In this document: piece after piece, positions 16,775 to 25,638 of the stretch
How the letters are laid out: every line of letters starts with the position of its first letter
How positions within the stretch are numbered: position 1 is the first letter of the stretch
Assembly (NCBI GenBank): GCA_900545625.1
Contig: UQZS01000010.1
Coordinates: 1 to 49,841 of the forward strand
DNA length: 49,841 bases
DNA from: an uncultured Oscillospiraceae bacterium
Lineage (GTDB): Bacteria; Bacillota; Clostridia; Oscillospirales; Acutalibacteraceae
Direction: 5' to 3'
The notes under the pieces: generated by a model
What the model was told of the DNA's origin: nothing
Seen by the model: the letters and a program-made list of their open reading frames with translations, nothing else
Database searches by the model: none
Made by a program: the position numbers and the translations under genes

Positions 16775-18499
16775 ATGAGATCCTTTACAACTCGAACGGA
16801 AATTACAAAGGGCTGGTCGGGCGACAAAAAATACTGCGTGACGGAGCAAAACGGCACACGGTATTTTCTGCGTGTTTCCCCGCGTGCGCAATATGAAGAA
16901 AAACAGCAGGAATTCGAGCTGATGCGCCGTGTTTTCGCGCTCGGCGTGCCCACGCCGCAGCCGCTGGAATTCGGGCTGTGCGCCGAGGGCGTATACAGCC
17001 TGCAAGCTTGGATCGACGGCGACGACGCAGAGGACGTGATCGGGCGTTTTCCCGAAACACAGCAGTATATCTATGGCCTCGCGGCGGGGCGCGCCTTGCA
17101 AAAGATCCACTCTATCCCCGCACCTGAAAACGCCGAACCATGGGAAACGCGTTTTAACCGCAAAATCGACCGTAAGATCCAACTGTATACCGCCTGCGGG
17201 CTGCGCTATGCAGAGGATGAGCCGTTTTTCACCTACTTGCGTGAAAACCGCAGCCTTTTGAAAGACCGTCCGCAGACCTTGCAGCACGGCGATTTCCACA
17301 TCGGCAACATGATGCTCGACCGTACGGGAAAGCTGTGGATCATCGACTTCAACCGCCGCGACTACGGCGACCCGTGGGAAGAATTCAATCGCATCGTCTG
17401 GGCGGCGCAAAAGTCACCCAACTTTGCAAGCGGCATGGTGGACGGGTATTTTGACGGCGACGTACCGATGAAATTTTGGCGGCTGTTGGCGCTGTATATT
17501 TCGAGCAACACGCTTGGCTCCCTGCCGTGGGCGATCCCGTTCGGGGACGGGAAGATCAATGTCATGTGCGAGCAGACAGGCGAAATTTTGCAGTGGTACG
17601 ACCACATGCGCATCGTCGTGCCGCGGTGGTACCGCCCGCGCTGCTTACAGCAAATAGACGGTGTTCCGTTTTGCCTGAAAACGCCATTTGACTTCTCCTT
17701 TTTGTCGCAATACGGTAAGGTGTTCCGTGTGTTTGACGAGCAGGATTCGGGCAACATCTGTTTTGGTTTGCAAAAGGATGTAACCCGATATTTTGTGAAA
17801 TTTGCAGGCGCGCCGACGGTCAAATATGACGGAACACCGAAAGAAGCTGTTTCACGGCTGCAAGCAGCGCTGCCCGTATATCAGGACTTGCGGCATAAAA
17901 ATCTGATCCGCTTGCTGCGCGCAGAGCCTGTCGGCGGCGGTCTTGCTGCGGTGTTTTCATGGGAAAACGGCAAGGGCGTGGGCAGAATGTGCCCAGAAGC
18001 ACACGAAAAGTTTATGTGCCTGCCCGTGGAAAAACGGCTCCGCGTGTTTGACGACATTATGGATTTTATGACGTTTACGGCATCGCGCGGCTATGTTGCC
18101 GTCGATTTTTACGACGGCAGCTTGCTGTATGATTTTGAGACGAAAACAACTACGATTTGCGATGTAGATTATTTCCGAAAAGCGCCCGCCGTCAACGATA
18201 TGGGTCGTATGTGGGGAAGCTTACGCTTCCAAGCGCCGGAGGAACATATACGTGGCGTGCGGCTGGATGAGGTGACCAACGTCTATACCTTAGGCGCTAT
18301 GGCATTTTTCCTGTTTGCGCATTTTTCGCGCGAGCGGGAACAGTGGGCTTTGTCCGACAAACTGTATGCGGTAGCGAAAAAGGCTGTTCAAAATGACCGC
18401 GAGCAGCGGTACAGCAGTGTGCAGGCGTTTTGCCGCGCGTGGCGGGCGGCGTTTGCCGTTTGGCAGACAGAAAACGCGGCAGGGGAGGGCAACATATGA
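16775..18499 (+). CDS. Two-domain kinase-like protein: aminoglycoside-phosphotransferase domain fused to a protein-kinase-like domain
   Basis: The 574-residue protein has two kinase folds. Residues about 1-295 are APH/choline-kinase-like: the Brenner motif HGDFHIGN (171-178, Asp173 and Asn178) and the metal-binding IDF (Asp191). Residues about 310-560 resemble a Ser/Thr kinase: candidate lysine Lys342 (YFVKF), a catalytic-loop equivalent VDFYDGSLLYD (443-453), DVD (463-465) in place of DFG, and an APE motif near 487. The substrates are unknown, and small molecule or protein phosphorylation are both possible. AAAGGAG lies five bases before the ATG. No promoter is visible after the preceding terminator. 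It overlaps the next gene by four bases (ATGA), so the two products may work together. Confidence 0.75.
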   Translation: MRSFTTRTEITKGWSGDKKYCVTEQNGTRYFLRVSPRAQYEEKQQEFELMRRVFALGVPTPQPLEFGLCAEGVYSLQAWIDGDDAEDVIGRFPETQQYIYGLAAGRALQKIHSIPAPENAEPWETRFNRKIDRKIQLYTACGLRYAEDEPFFTYLRENRSLLKDRPQTLQHGDFHIGNMMLDRTGKLWIIDFNRRDYGDPWEEFNRIVWAAQKSPNFASGMVDGYFDGDVPMKFWRLLALYISSNTLGSLPWAIPFGDGKINVMCEQTGEILQWYDHMRIVVPRWYRPRCLQQIDGVPFCLKTPFDFSFLSQYGKVFRVFDEQDSGNICFGLQKDVTRYFVKFAGAPTVKYDGTPKEAVSRLQAALPVYQDLRHKNLIRLLRAEPVGGGLAAVFSWENGKGVGRMCPEAHEKFMCLPVEKRLRVFDDIMDFMTFTASRGYVAVDFYDGSLLYDFETKTTTICDVDYFRKAPAVNDMGRMWGSLRFQAPEEHIRGVRLDEVTNVYTLGAMAFFLFAHFSREREQWALSDKLYAVAKKAVQNDREQRYSSVQAFCRAWRAAFAVWQTENAAGEGNI

Positions 18500-19422
18500 T
18501 CATCTCCGTTTCCCGCCGCACGGATATTCCGGGCCGGTATGCGGACTGGTTTATGAACCGCATTCGCGCGGGGTTCGTGCTGACACAAAATCCCGTGCAT
18601 CCCGCGCAGGTGCAAAGACTGCCGCTTTCCAAGGATTGTGTGGACTGTATCGTCTTTTGGACCAAGGACGCCGCGCCGCTGCTGCCGTATTTGGATGAGC
18701 TTGACCGTCTTGGCTATACCTATTATTTTCAATTCACCCTGACGCCGTATCCGCACGCGCTCGAACCGGGCCTTCGCCCGAAAAGGGAGATCGTACAGAC
18801 CTTTCGTGCGCTGTCCGAGCGCGTGGGACGCGAGCGGATAGTTTGGCGGTATGACCCGATCCTGCTTAGCACAGGGATAGATGTTGCGTTTCACAAGCGG
18901 GCGTTTGGGGCTTTGTGCGAGCGGCTGTCCGGCTATGCCGATACAGTCACGATCAGTTTTTTGGATGTATATCAAAAGATAAAAACCGCACCTGTGCGCC
19001 CGCCAGACGAGAATGAAACAGCTGAATTTGCAGCGTTTATCGGCGAGACGGCAAAACGTTACGGGCTTTGCGCAACGGCGTGCTGTGAGGCGGCGGATTT
19101 AACTGTATACGGAATTTCACGCGCCGCCTGTATCGACAAAGCGCGCATTGAACGCATCTGCGGGTGCACTTTGGACCTCGGCGCCGACAAAAACCAGCGC
19201 GGCGCGTGCGGCTGTTCGGAGAGCGTGGATGTCGGCGTATACGACACCTGCCCGAACGGCTGTGTGTATTGCTACGCGAACCGAAGCAAAGCCGCCGTCG
19301 AAAAACGCCGCGCCGTCTATGACCCGAATTCGCCCCTGCTTTGCAGTGCAACAGACGAAAGAAAGACTTATCCCGAACGGCGGGTGCGGTCGAACAAAAC
19401 AGGGCAGACCAAGCTGTTTTAG
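18496..19422 (+). CDS. DUF1848 family protein with C-terminal radical SAM-like cysteine motif
   Basis: I recognise the DUF1848 family from the start MIISVSRRTDIPG, the segment IVFWTKD and the C-terminal CPNGCVYCYAN. The 308-residue protein ends in a cysteine-rich region. The CX3CX2C set is Cys252, Cys256 and Cys259, which is the radical SAM cluster spacing but placed near the C-terminus. Additional cysteines lie at 222, 224, 238 and 240. An iron-sulfur cluster is likely; the reaction is unknown. The start at 18496 is chosen because it overlaps the kinase stop by ATGA and follows GGGAGGG; the frame is open further upstream, inside the kinase gene. Confidence 0.75.
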   Translation: MIISVSRRTDIPGRYADWFMNRIRAGFVLTQNPVHPAQVQRLPLSKDCVDCIVFWTKDAAPLLPYLDELDRLGYTYYFQFTLTPYPHALEPGLRPKREIVQTFRALSERVGRERIVWRYDPILLSTGIDVAFHKRAFGALCERLSGYADTVTISFLDVYQKIKTAPVRPPDENETAEFAAFIGETAKRYGLCATACCEAADLTVYGISRAACIDKARIERICGCTLDLGADKNQRGACGCSESVDVGVYDTCPNGCVYCYANRSKAAVEKRRAVYDPNSPLLCSATDERKTYPERRVRSNKTGQTKLF

Positions 19423-19567
19423 CTGCACGGGATATTCGTCTCTTTTTTACAATTTTTTCCGCATGGTATTCGACAAAAAACTTTCCTGTTTTTTCGGTAT
19501 AAAATCTCCAATCAAACAGACAATAACACAGAACGATTTTGAAAAAAGAAAAAAGGAGATTTTATAT

Positions 19568-20107
19568 ATGAAAGCCACAGGCATTGTCAGAAGAATCGAT
19601 GATCTCGGGCGCGTGGTCATCCCCAAGGAGATCCGCCGCACCATGCGCATCCGCGAGGGCGACCCGCTGGAAATTTACACCGCGGCGGACGGCGAGGTCA
19701 TTTTTAAGAAGTATTCCCCCATCGGCGAGCTGTCGCAGATCGCCGCGCAGTATGCGGAGGTGCTCAACCGCGCCATCCAGCTGCCCGTGCTCATTACGGA
19801 TCGTGACCATGTGATCGCGGTCTCCGGCGCACCCAAGCGCGATTTCGCGGACCGCCGTGTCAGCGAGGAGCTTGAAGCCTTGATGACCGATCGCGCGACC
19901 TACACCGCGACGCCCGATACCCCGCCCTTGTACCCCGTTTCGGGCTATGAAAAGGAGGCGGCGCTGGCGTTTCCGATCATCGGCAGCGGCGACGTTTCGG
20001 GCTCTGTCGTGCTGATGCTTCGCGAAGACGGCTCCATGCCCACGGCGGAGGAAACGAAGCTTTTGCAGGTCGCGGCATCCTTCCTCGGCAAGCAGATGGA
20101 GGATTGA
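19568..20107 (+). CDS. spoVT: Stage V sporulation protein T
   Basis: A forespore transcription regulator. The 179 residues match the family: an N-terminal AbrB-type swapped-hairpin DNA-binding domain (about 1-50, GRVVIPKEIRRTMRI) and a C-terminal GAF-like domain (about 55-178). AAAAGGAG precedes the ATG at 19568. The frame stays open for hundreds of bases upstream into the DUF1848 gene, but only this start has a proper ribosome site and matches known SpoVT N-termini. In Bacillus it is made under sigma-G; I could not find a convincing sigma-G promoter in the 145 bases upstream. It marks the host as a spore former. Confidence 0.93.
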   Translation: MKATGIVRRIDDLGRVVIPKEIRRTMRIREGDPLEIYTAADGEVIFKKYSPIGELSQIAAQYAEVLNRAIQLPVLITDRDHVIAVSGAPKRDFADRRVSEELEALMTDRATYTATPDTPPLYPVSGYEKEAALAFPIIGSGDVSGSVVLMLREDGSMPTAEETKLLQVAASFLGKQMED

Positions 20108-20116
20108 CGGCAAATC

Positions 20117-20145
20117 GATCCAACAGAAGGGACTTCTGTTGGATC
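20117..20145 (+). terminator. Perfect 13-pair hairpin after spoVT
   Basis: GATCCAACAGAAG (20117-20129) pairs with CTTCTGTTGGATC (20133-20145) around GGA. There is no T tract after it, so termination is possible but not certain. Confidence 0.5.
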
Positions 20146-20182
20146 CGGAGAACCCCTGGCGCGCGTGTCAAAAAATTGCCTT

Positions 20183-20378
20183 TTGCTCCCCTTGTCATGG
20201 GTGATTCCCCGCAGTGCGGGGAAATGTCGCGAAGCGACAAAGGGGACGGCCGCCGTCAGCGGCTGTCGAGCGAAGCGAGACTGAGGGGTAGTCAAAAGCC
20301 TTGATACTTCAAGGCTTCTCTCTCCCTTAAGTCACGCGCTTCGCGCGTGCCACCTCCCTCGTCAGAGGGAGGAAAAAA
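20183..20378 (+). repeat. Dispersed structured repeat, family A, full copy 1
   Basis: A 110-base core (20183-20292) is the same, with one mismatch by eye, as the inverted core at 39919-40028. It contains hairpins such as TTCCCCGCA-G-TGCGGGGAA and TGTCGC-GAA-GCGACA. A second module follows: CTCTCCCT, then a hairpin (CACGCGC-TTC-GCGCGTG), then CACCTCCCTCGTCAGAGGGAGG. It has no coding potential that I believe. The stretch from 20108 to 20602 holds no gene, only this, the family B repeat and two hairpins. Confidence 0.85.
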
Positions 20379-20390
20379 GACTTTATTGAC

Positions 20391-20500
20391 AGTCTCCGCG
20401 TCGAAACAGTCCACAGGACTGTTGTGCCGCCCTCTCCTGCGCTTTTCAAAGAAAAAGAATTTCGCGCCCTGCGGGGCACCGCAGCGGCGCTGCCTTTGGA
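20391..20500 (+). repeat. Dispersed repeat, family B, copy 1
   Basis: It shares, with gaps, the blocks TCTCCGCGTC, GTCC-CAGGAC, CTCTCCTGCGCTTTTC and GATTTCGCGYCCTGCGGG-type sequence with the inverted copy at 45290-45400. It abuts family A copy 1. Confidence 0.7.
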
Positions 20501-20551
20501 ATCCGCGATTTTTTGTAAAAAAGCGAGTAAAACTTTTGTGTTGTCTATCGA

Positions 20552-20583
20552 TAAAAACGGGAGGAAGCGTCTGCTCTCTCCCG
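20552..20583 (-). terminator. Terminator of the uppP-sua5 operon
   Basis: On the minus strand ACGGGAG and CTCCCGT pair around a 14-base loop, followed by TTTTAT. Confidence 0.72.
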
Positions 20584-20602
20584 TCCTTTTGTGTTCCTAT
20601 TT

Positions 20603-21643
20603 TTATTGTTCCGTATCGTTCAAATCCACCAAATGAAATCCCGCCGCGCGGATCAGACGGTTATAGACCGCAAGCCCCATGCCGTCAAGCTCCGGACAGC
20701 GCGCATACACGGTCGCCGCGCCCTGCTCGTCGAGTTCGCGCAGCGCGTCGAAAAGCCGCGCCGCCTGTGATGCGCCATCGTGCGCCTTGCCGTAGGTCAC
20801 AGCGCGCGCAAAATGCGATTCTTCCCCCTGAAAGCAGAGAATGGTCGCGTCCTTGCCGGCGACATAGGCGCAGAACTGTTCAAACGTGCCTTTTACGATC
20901 GTGATATCCGCGCGCGGGGCATAGTGCTTGTATTTCATTCCCGGTGAAGCGGCGACCGCGCCGTCCTCCAATTTGTGCAGTACGGCGTCGTCGACCTCGA
21001 CCTCGCCGAGCACACCGCGCAGCTGCTCCACAGTCACGCCGCCCGGACGCAGGACGCGCGGCACGTCGCCCGTCAAAGAGACGACCGTGGATTCCACGCC
21101 GACTTTACATGCGCCGCCGTCCAAGATCAGCGGGATACGCCCGTCCATATCCGCCAGCACATACGCGGCGTTCGTAGGGCTCGGGCTGCCCGAAAGGTTG
21201 GCGCTCGGCGCGGCAAGCGGTACGCCTGCGGCGCGGATGACGGCGGCTGCCGCAGGGTGGACGGGCATGCGCACCGCTACGGTCGGAAGTCCCGCCGAAA
21301 CTCCGGCGGGTACGCGGTCGCTTCTCGGTAATATCATGGTCAGGGGACCGGGCCAAAACGCCTTGGCAAGACGCTTGGCGCTTTCCGGTACGTCGGTGAC
21401 CAGCTGTGCCAGCTCGTCTATGGCGGCGATATGGACGATCAGCGGGTTGTCCTGCGGGCGGCCTTTTGCGGCAAATATTTTGGCGACTGCCGATTCGTCA
21501 AAGGCGTTTGCTGCAAGCCCGTAGACCGTTTCCGTCGGGATGGCGACGACCTCTCCGTTGAGAAGCCGAGAAGCCGCCTTTTTTACGGCGGCTTCATTTA
21601 TAGTACCATCGGGCGAAATGACTTGTAAAACTTCCGTTTCCAT
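20603..21643 (-). CDS. tsaC: Threonylcarbamoyl-AMP synthase, Sua5 type
   Basis: Makes threonylcarbamoyl-AMP from threonine, bicarbonate and ATP, for the t6A base at position 37 of ANN-decoding tRNAs. The 346 residues include the YrdC domain (about 15-200, with AIPTETVYGLA and AKGRPQDNPLIVH) and the extra C-terminal Sua5 domain (about 215-346). I chose the ATG at 21643, giving METEVLQ; the frame is open 15 codons further, but those overlap the end of uppP. It starts 19 bases after uppP, so the two probably form an operon. The gene could equally be called ywlC. Confidence 0.9.
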   Translation of the reverse strand: METEVLQVISPDGTINEAAVKKAASRLLNGEVVAIPTETVYGLAANAFDESAVAKIFAAKGRPQDNPLIVHIAAIDELAQLVTDVPESAKRLAKAFWPGPLTMILPRSDRVPAGVSAGLPTVAVRMPVHPAAAAVIRAAGVPLAAPSANLSGSPSPTNAAYVLADMDGRIPLILDGGACKVGVESTVVSLTGDVPRVLRPGGVTVEQLRGVLGEVEVDDAVLHKLEDGAVAASPGMKYKHYAPRADITIVKGTFEQFCAYVAGKDATILCFQGEESHFARAVTYGKAHDGASQAARLFDALRELDEQGAATVYARCPELDGMGLAVYNRLIRAAGFHLVDLNDTEQ

Positions 21644-21662
21644 AGTTTTCTCTTTTCTGTAT

Positions 21663-22496
21663 TTATCCGACCAGCGCGCGGATCGCAAAATAGCCGATCA
21701 CCACGACGCCCAACACGATGCGGTACCAGCCGAACACCTTGAAGTCGTGCTTTTTGATATAGGACATCAGGAATTTGATGATGAACAGCGACACGACAAA
21801 CGCCGTCACAAGCCCTACCAGCAGAATGGCGATCTCCTGACCCGTGTAAGAAAAGCCGTACTGCACGAGCTTTAAGGCGCTTGCGCCGAACATCACGGGT
21901 ACGGCAAGGAAAAACGTGAACTCTGCGGCAACGGTGCGCGATACGCCCAAAAGCAGCGCGCCCACGATCGTTGCGCCCGAACGCGAGGTGCCGGGGAATA
22001 TGGCGGCGATCAGCTGGAAAAGGCCGATGTAGAAAGCGATCGGATAGGTGATCTCGGCGATGGAGTTGATCTTCGGGGTACGCTTTTTGTTATAGTTTTC
22101 AATGACGATAAAGCAGATGCCGACCAAAATAAGCATAACGGAGACCGTTTGCCAATTGTAAAACAGCGCTTCCAACTGCTCATCGAACAAAAGCCCGACG
22201 ATCGCGGCGGGGATGCAGGCGACCAGGACCTTGAACCACATGGTGAAGATCGGTTTTTTGATGAGCAGCTTTTTTTCTTTCATGCCGAAGGGCCACAGCT
22301 TTTTCCAGAACATCACGACGACCGCCAAAATCGCGCCGAGCTGGATGACCACCAAGAACATGCTGCGGAATTCGTCCGAAACATTGAGCTGGATAAATTC
22401 ATCCACTAAGATCATATGCCCCGTGCTGCTGACGGGCAGCCATTCGGTGATGCCCTCCACGAGGCCCAATATAAACGCCTTGAGAATTTCCAACAT
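21663..22496 (-). CDS. uppP: Undecaprenyl-diphosphatase UppP (BacA)
   Basis: An integral membrane phosphatase that recycles the lipid carrier undecaprenyl pyrophosphate for peptidoglycan synthesis and gives bacitracin tolerance. The 277 residues include the two signature loops, EGITEWLPVSSTGH near the N-terminus and PGTSRSGATI in the middle, among about eight membrane helices. The ATG at 22496 is preceded by GAGGAGA; an in-frame ATG at 22511 lacks a site. It is the first gene of the uppP-tsaC unit. Confidence 0.94.
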   Translation of the reverse strand: MLEILKAFILGLVEGITEWLPVSSTGHMILVDEFIQLNVSDEFRSMFLVVIQLGAILAVVVMFWKKLWPFGMKEKKLLIKKPIFTMWFKVLVACIPAAIVGLLFDEQLEALFYNWQTVSVMLILVGICFIVIENYNKKRTPKINSIAEITYPIAFYIGLFQLIAAIFPGTSRSGATIVGALLLGVSRTVAAEFTFFLAVPVMFGASALKLVQYGFSYTGQEIAILLVGLVTAFVVSLFIIKFLMSYIKKHDFKVFGWYRIVLGVVVIGYFAIRALVG

Positions 22497-22607
22497 AACG
22501 TTTCTCCTCATATTGTCAAAAGTTGCTGTATATCAAAATAAGTATATCAGACTTTTCAAAGAAAGAAAACCACAAAACCGAAAAAAATTTTCACTTTTGC
22601 CGCCGCG

Positions 22608-22636
22608 TTGCTTTTTTTGTATGGACATGATACAAT
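22608..22636 (+). promoter_or_regulatory. Promoter of mutS2
   Basis: TTGCTT (22608-22613), 17-base spacer, TACAAT (22631-22636), 32 bases before the mutS2 ATG. Confidence 0.7.
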
Positions 22637-22668
22637 AAATTCGAATATAAATAAAGGATCCAAAACAA

Positions 22669-25050
22669 ATGAACAAACATCACGAAGCCTTGGAGCTTCC
22701 GAAAATTTTAGAAAAGCTCGCCGCGCTTACCGCCTGCGCGGATGCGCACGAGGCGGCGCTCGCGCTCGAGCCGCAGACCGATTATTATGAGGCGCAAAGG
22801 CTGCTTCGGGAAACCGAAGCGGCGCATATCCTCATCGCCAAATTCGGCGCGCCGTCGTTCGGCGGGCTGCAAAACGTCAGCGGCGCGCTGCGCCGTGCCG
22901 AGGCGGGGGCGACGCTTTCCATGCGCGCGCTTTTGGACATCGCCGGCGTGCTGCGCGCCGTACGCGGCATTTGCACCTGGCGCGAGAAAAGCGCGGGGAC
23001 TGAGAGCGCGCTTGACGACCTGTTCGGCAGCCTTTATGCGAACAAATATTTAGAGGATCTCATTTGCAATGCGATCGTTTCCGAAGAGGAAATGTCCGAT
23101 AACGCCTCGCCGACGCTTAAGGACATCCGCCGCAAAAAGCGGGCGCAGGATGCGCGCATCCGCGAGCAGCTCGAACGCCTTTTGCGCTCGCCCGCCTACA
23201 AAAACAGCTTGCAGGACGCACTTGTGACCCAAAGGGGCGGGCGGTTCGTCGTCCCTGTCAAGGCGGAGCACCGCGCCGAGGTGCCGGGGCTTGTGCATGA
23301 TACATCGTCAAGCGGCTCTACGGTGTTCGTCGAACCCGCCGCCGTGGTGGAGGCGAACAACGAGATCAAGGTGCTCGAAAGCCGCGAGCGCGACGAGATC
23401 GAACGCATCCTTGCCGAGCTTTCCGCCGAAGCGGGCAGCTTTGCCGACAGCATTCGGATAAGCTACCAAAGCGCCGTGGCGCTCAATCTGATCTTTGCAA
23501 AGGCGAGCCTTGCCTACCAGATGAAAGCGAGCCTGCCCGTGCTCAATGCCGACGGCGAGATCGAACTGAAAAAAGCGCGGCACCCGCTGATCCCCGCCGA
23601 CCGCGTCGTGCCGGTGGACATCCGCTTGGGGACGGATTTTGACGCGCTGGTGATCACGGGCCCGAATACGGGCGGCAAGACCGTTTCCATCAAAACACTG
23701 GGGCTCTTAACCCTGATGGCGGCGTGCGGGCTGTATATCCCCGCCGCGGACAATTCCCGCGCGGCGGTGTTCGGCAAGGTGCTGGCGGATATCGGCGACG
23801 AGCAGAGCATTGAGCAGTCGCTTTCCACGTTTTCGGCGCACATGACGAACCTTGTGCGCATCGACCGCGAAACGGACGATAACACGCTGGTGCTTATCGA
23901 CGAGCTCGGCGCGGGCACAGATCCCGTGGAGGGCGCGGCGCTCGCGGTGGCGGTGATCGAAGCGCTGCGCAAAAAGGGCGCGCGGCTTGCGGCGACCACG
24001 CACTATTCCGAACTGAAAGAATATGCGCTGCACACCGACCGCGTGGAAAACGCGTCGTGCGAATTTTCGGTCGAAACGCTCTCCCCGACGTACCGGCTGC
24101 TCATCGGCGTGCCCGGGCGTTCCAATGCATTTGCCATTTCCGAACGGCTGGGGCTGCGCCGTGAGATCCTGGATGACGCCGAAGCGCTGGTCTCCTCGGA
24201 AAACCGCCGCTTTGAAGATGTGGTAGACGCGCTGGAGCGCTCGCGTGCAGAGTTAGAGCAGGAAAAGGCGCGCGTGCTCGAACAGGAAGCGCAGATCGAC
24301 CGTCTGCGCGCGCAGGCTCAAGCGGCGAAACGCGAAGCCGATGAAAAAGGGCAGCGGGAACTGGAACGCGCGAAGCGTGAAGCGGCGGCGCTGACCGAAA
24401 ATGCCCGCCGCGCGGCGAACAGCCTGCTTTTGGAGGTCGAGCGCCTGAAAAAAGAGCAGGCTAAGGAAAAGGATGCCGCAGCCGCCGCACGCAAGGCACG
24501 CGCCGCCATGAAAGCCAAGCTCGGCGAATTGGACGACCTGACCGCCGAGTCGTTCGGTACCGCGGACGACGGCGAATACACCCTGCCGCGCGCGCTGCGC
24601 GTGGGCGATACGGTGTTCGTCACGACGCTCGGCACACAGGCGACCGTTGTGTCCGCGCCCGATGCGCGGGAAAATGTCGAGGTGCAGGCGGGCGCAATGA
24701 AGATGAAGGTCAGCCAGGATGCCCTGCGGCTTTTGAAGGGCAAGCCGAAAGCTTCTCCCGCGCCGCGCCGTGCCGTTTCCGAGGGCAGCCGCGCCGCCGC
24801 ACAGAATACGGCCATGCGTGTGGACCTGCGCGGTAAAAACGCTGAAGAGGCGATCCTTGACTTGGATATGTTCCTCGACGGGGCGGTGCGTGCGGGACTC
24901 AATGAGGTCACCATCGTGCACGGCAAGGGCACGGGCGTGCTGCGCAAGGCGGTGCAGGCGCATTTGCGCAAGCATCCCAACATCCGCACGTTCCGCACCG
25001 GCGTGTACGGCGAGGGCGAGGAAGGCGTGACCATCGCCGAGCTGAAATGA
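22669..25050 (+). CDS. mutS2: Endonuclease MutS2 / ribosome rescue factor RqcU
   Basis: A homodimeric ATPase of the MutS family without the mismatch-recognition domains. It has been implicated in recombination suppression and, in Bacillus, in splitting collided ribosomes. The 793 residues run as a helical lever/clamp region, then the ATPase with Walker A GPNTGGKT (331-338) and Walker B LVLIDELGAGTDP (about 405-417). A coiled coil rich in Glu, Ala and Arg follows (about 510-620), then a KOW-like stretch and a C-terminal Smr nuclease domain (about 715-793, DLRGKNAEEA and HGKGTGVLR). It has its own promoter. Confidence 0.93.
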   Translation: MNKHHEALELPKILEKLAALTACADAHEAALALEPQTDYYEAQRLLRETEAAHILIAKFGAPSFGGLQNVSGALRRAEAGATLSMRALLDIAGVLRAVRGICTWREKSAGTESALDDLFGSLYANKYLEDLICNAIVSEEEMSDNASPTLKDIRRKKRAQDARIREQLERLLRSPAYKNSLQDALVTQRGGRFVVPVKAEHRAEVPGLVHDTSSSGSTVFVEPAAVVEANNEIKVLESRERDEIERILAELSAEAGSFADSIRISYQSAVALNLIFAKASLAYQMKASLPVLNADGEIELKKARHPLIPADRVVPVDIRLGTDFDALVITGPNTGGKTVSIKTLGLLTLMAACGLYIPAADNSRAAVFGKVLADIGDEQSIEQSLSTFSAHMTNLVRIDRETDDNTLVLIDELGAGTDPVEGAALAVAVIEALRKKGARLAATTHYSELKEYALHTDRVENASCEFSVETLSPTYRLLIGVPGRSNAFAISERLGLRREILDDAEALVSSENRRFEDVVDALERSRAELEQEKARVLEQEAQIDRLRAQAQAAKREADEKGQRELERAKREAAALTENARRAANSLLLEVERLKKEQAKEKDAAAAARKARAAMKAKLGELDDLTAESFGTADDGEYTLPRALRVGDTVFVTTLGTQATVVSAPDARENVEVQAGAMKMKVSQDALRLLKGKPKASPAPRRAVSEGSRAAAQNTAMRVDLRGKNAEEAILDLDMFLDGAVRAGLNEVTIVHGKGTGVLRKAVQAHLRKHPNIRTFRTGVYGEGEEGVTIAELK

Positions 25051-25061
25051 CGCTTTTCCGG

Positions 25062-25090
25062 TTGCAATGTGCGAAGAAATATGTTAAAAT
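25062..25090 (+). promoter_or_regulatory. Promoter of the lipoprotein gene
   Basis: TTGCAA (25062-25067), 17-base spacer, TAAAAT (25085-25090), immediately after the mutS2 stop. Confidence 0.62.
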
Positions 25091-25152
25091 ATCAATAATC
25101 AGCCGCTCTATCGGCGGTTTCATCAACACAGACAGGTTCGGAGGCGTTGGAT

Positions 25153-25584
25153 ATGAAGAAAAAGATTATTGCTGCGGCGCTCGCAATGCTTGCGGTCGCC
25201 TGTGTCATCACCGCGTGCGGCGGGGACGAGACAACATATGAACCCGTGGAATACACAACAGACGCAAACGGCGAGCTGTATGTGACCAATGTCTACGGCG
25301 ATCTGATCCCTGTGACCACAGGCACGGACGGCTCCATGGAACTGTTGGATGACCTGTATACCAAGACTGCCGAGCAGGTGTCGGAGGATGTCGCGCGCTT
25401 AGAGCAGGATGCCAACGCAAATAACGGCGGAGATTCCGATTCCGGCGGCGATAGCGGCGACAACGGGAACGGCGGCAGCGGCAACAACGGCGGCGATAAC
25501 GGCGGCAACAGCTCCGGCGGGATACAGATCGGCTCCGAATCTCCGCAGTTGGATGAGGACCACGAGGCGGTCATCGTCTGGTAA
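25153..25584 (+). CDS. Small secreted lipoprotein with Gly/Asn-rich tail, function unknown
   Basis: I do not recognise a family. The 143-residue product starts with MKKKIIAAALAMLAVACVITACGG. This is a lipoprotein signal peptide with lipobox VITAC, so the mature protein should be lipid-anchored at its cysteine on the outer face of the membrane. A short ordered part (about 25-75) is acidic with many Thr and Tyr. Residues about 88-122 are a Gly, Asn, Asp and Ser repeat-like linker, and the last 20 are acidic. The ATG at 25153 is chosen over the TTG at 25147 because GGAGG (25139-25143) is spaced nine bases from it. Confidence 0.72.
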   Translation: MKKKIIAAALAMLAVACVITACGGDETTYEPVEYTTDANGELYVTNVYGDLIPVTTGTDGSMELLDDLYTKTAEQVSEDVARLEQDANANNGGDSDSGGDSGDNGNGGSGNNGGDNGGNSSGGIQIGSESPQLDEDHEAVIVW

Positions 25585-25608
25585 CGCGCACTTTCGGCAA
25601 AATACCGC

Positions 25609-25637
25609 TTGACAAGGCGGAAAATCTTTAGTATAAT
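25609..25637 (+). promoter_or_regulatory. Full-consensus sigma-A promoter of the ylxM-ffh operon
   Basis: TTGACA (25609-25614), exactly 17 bases, TATAAT (25632-25637). It is the strongest promoter in the window. Confidence 0.88.
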
Positions 25638-25638
25638 A

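Noticed and set aside
14282..17410. A 1042-codon open frame on the minus strand
   Set aside because: It lies antisense to nrdD, trxB and the kinase gene, has no family motifs, and is explained by GC-rich codon bias of the real genes.
19431..19503. A possible sigma-G or sigma-A promoter for spoVT (CATGGTA, TATAAA)
   Set aside because: No -35 element at an acceptable distance could be found for either.
19148..19567. A 140-codon N-terminal extension of spoVT
   Set aside because: It overlaps the DUF1848 gene in another frame; the ATG at 19568 has AAAAGGAG and gives a standard SpoVT length.
20347..20904. A 185-codon plus-strand open frame through the intergenic repeats
   Set aside because: It begins inside family A and B repeats and continues antisense to the Sua5 gene; composition is not protein-like.
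25425..25525. Repetitive GGCGGC/AACGGC DNA
   Set aside because: It encodes the Gly/Asn/Asp linker of the lipoprotein; low-complexity coding, not an element.
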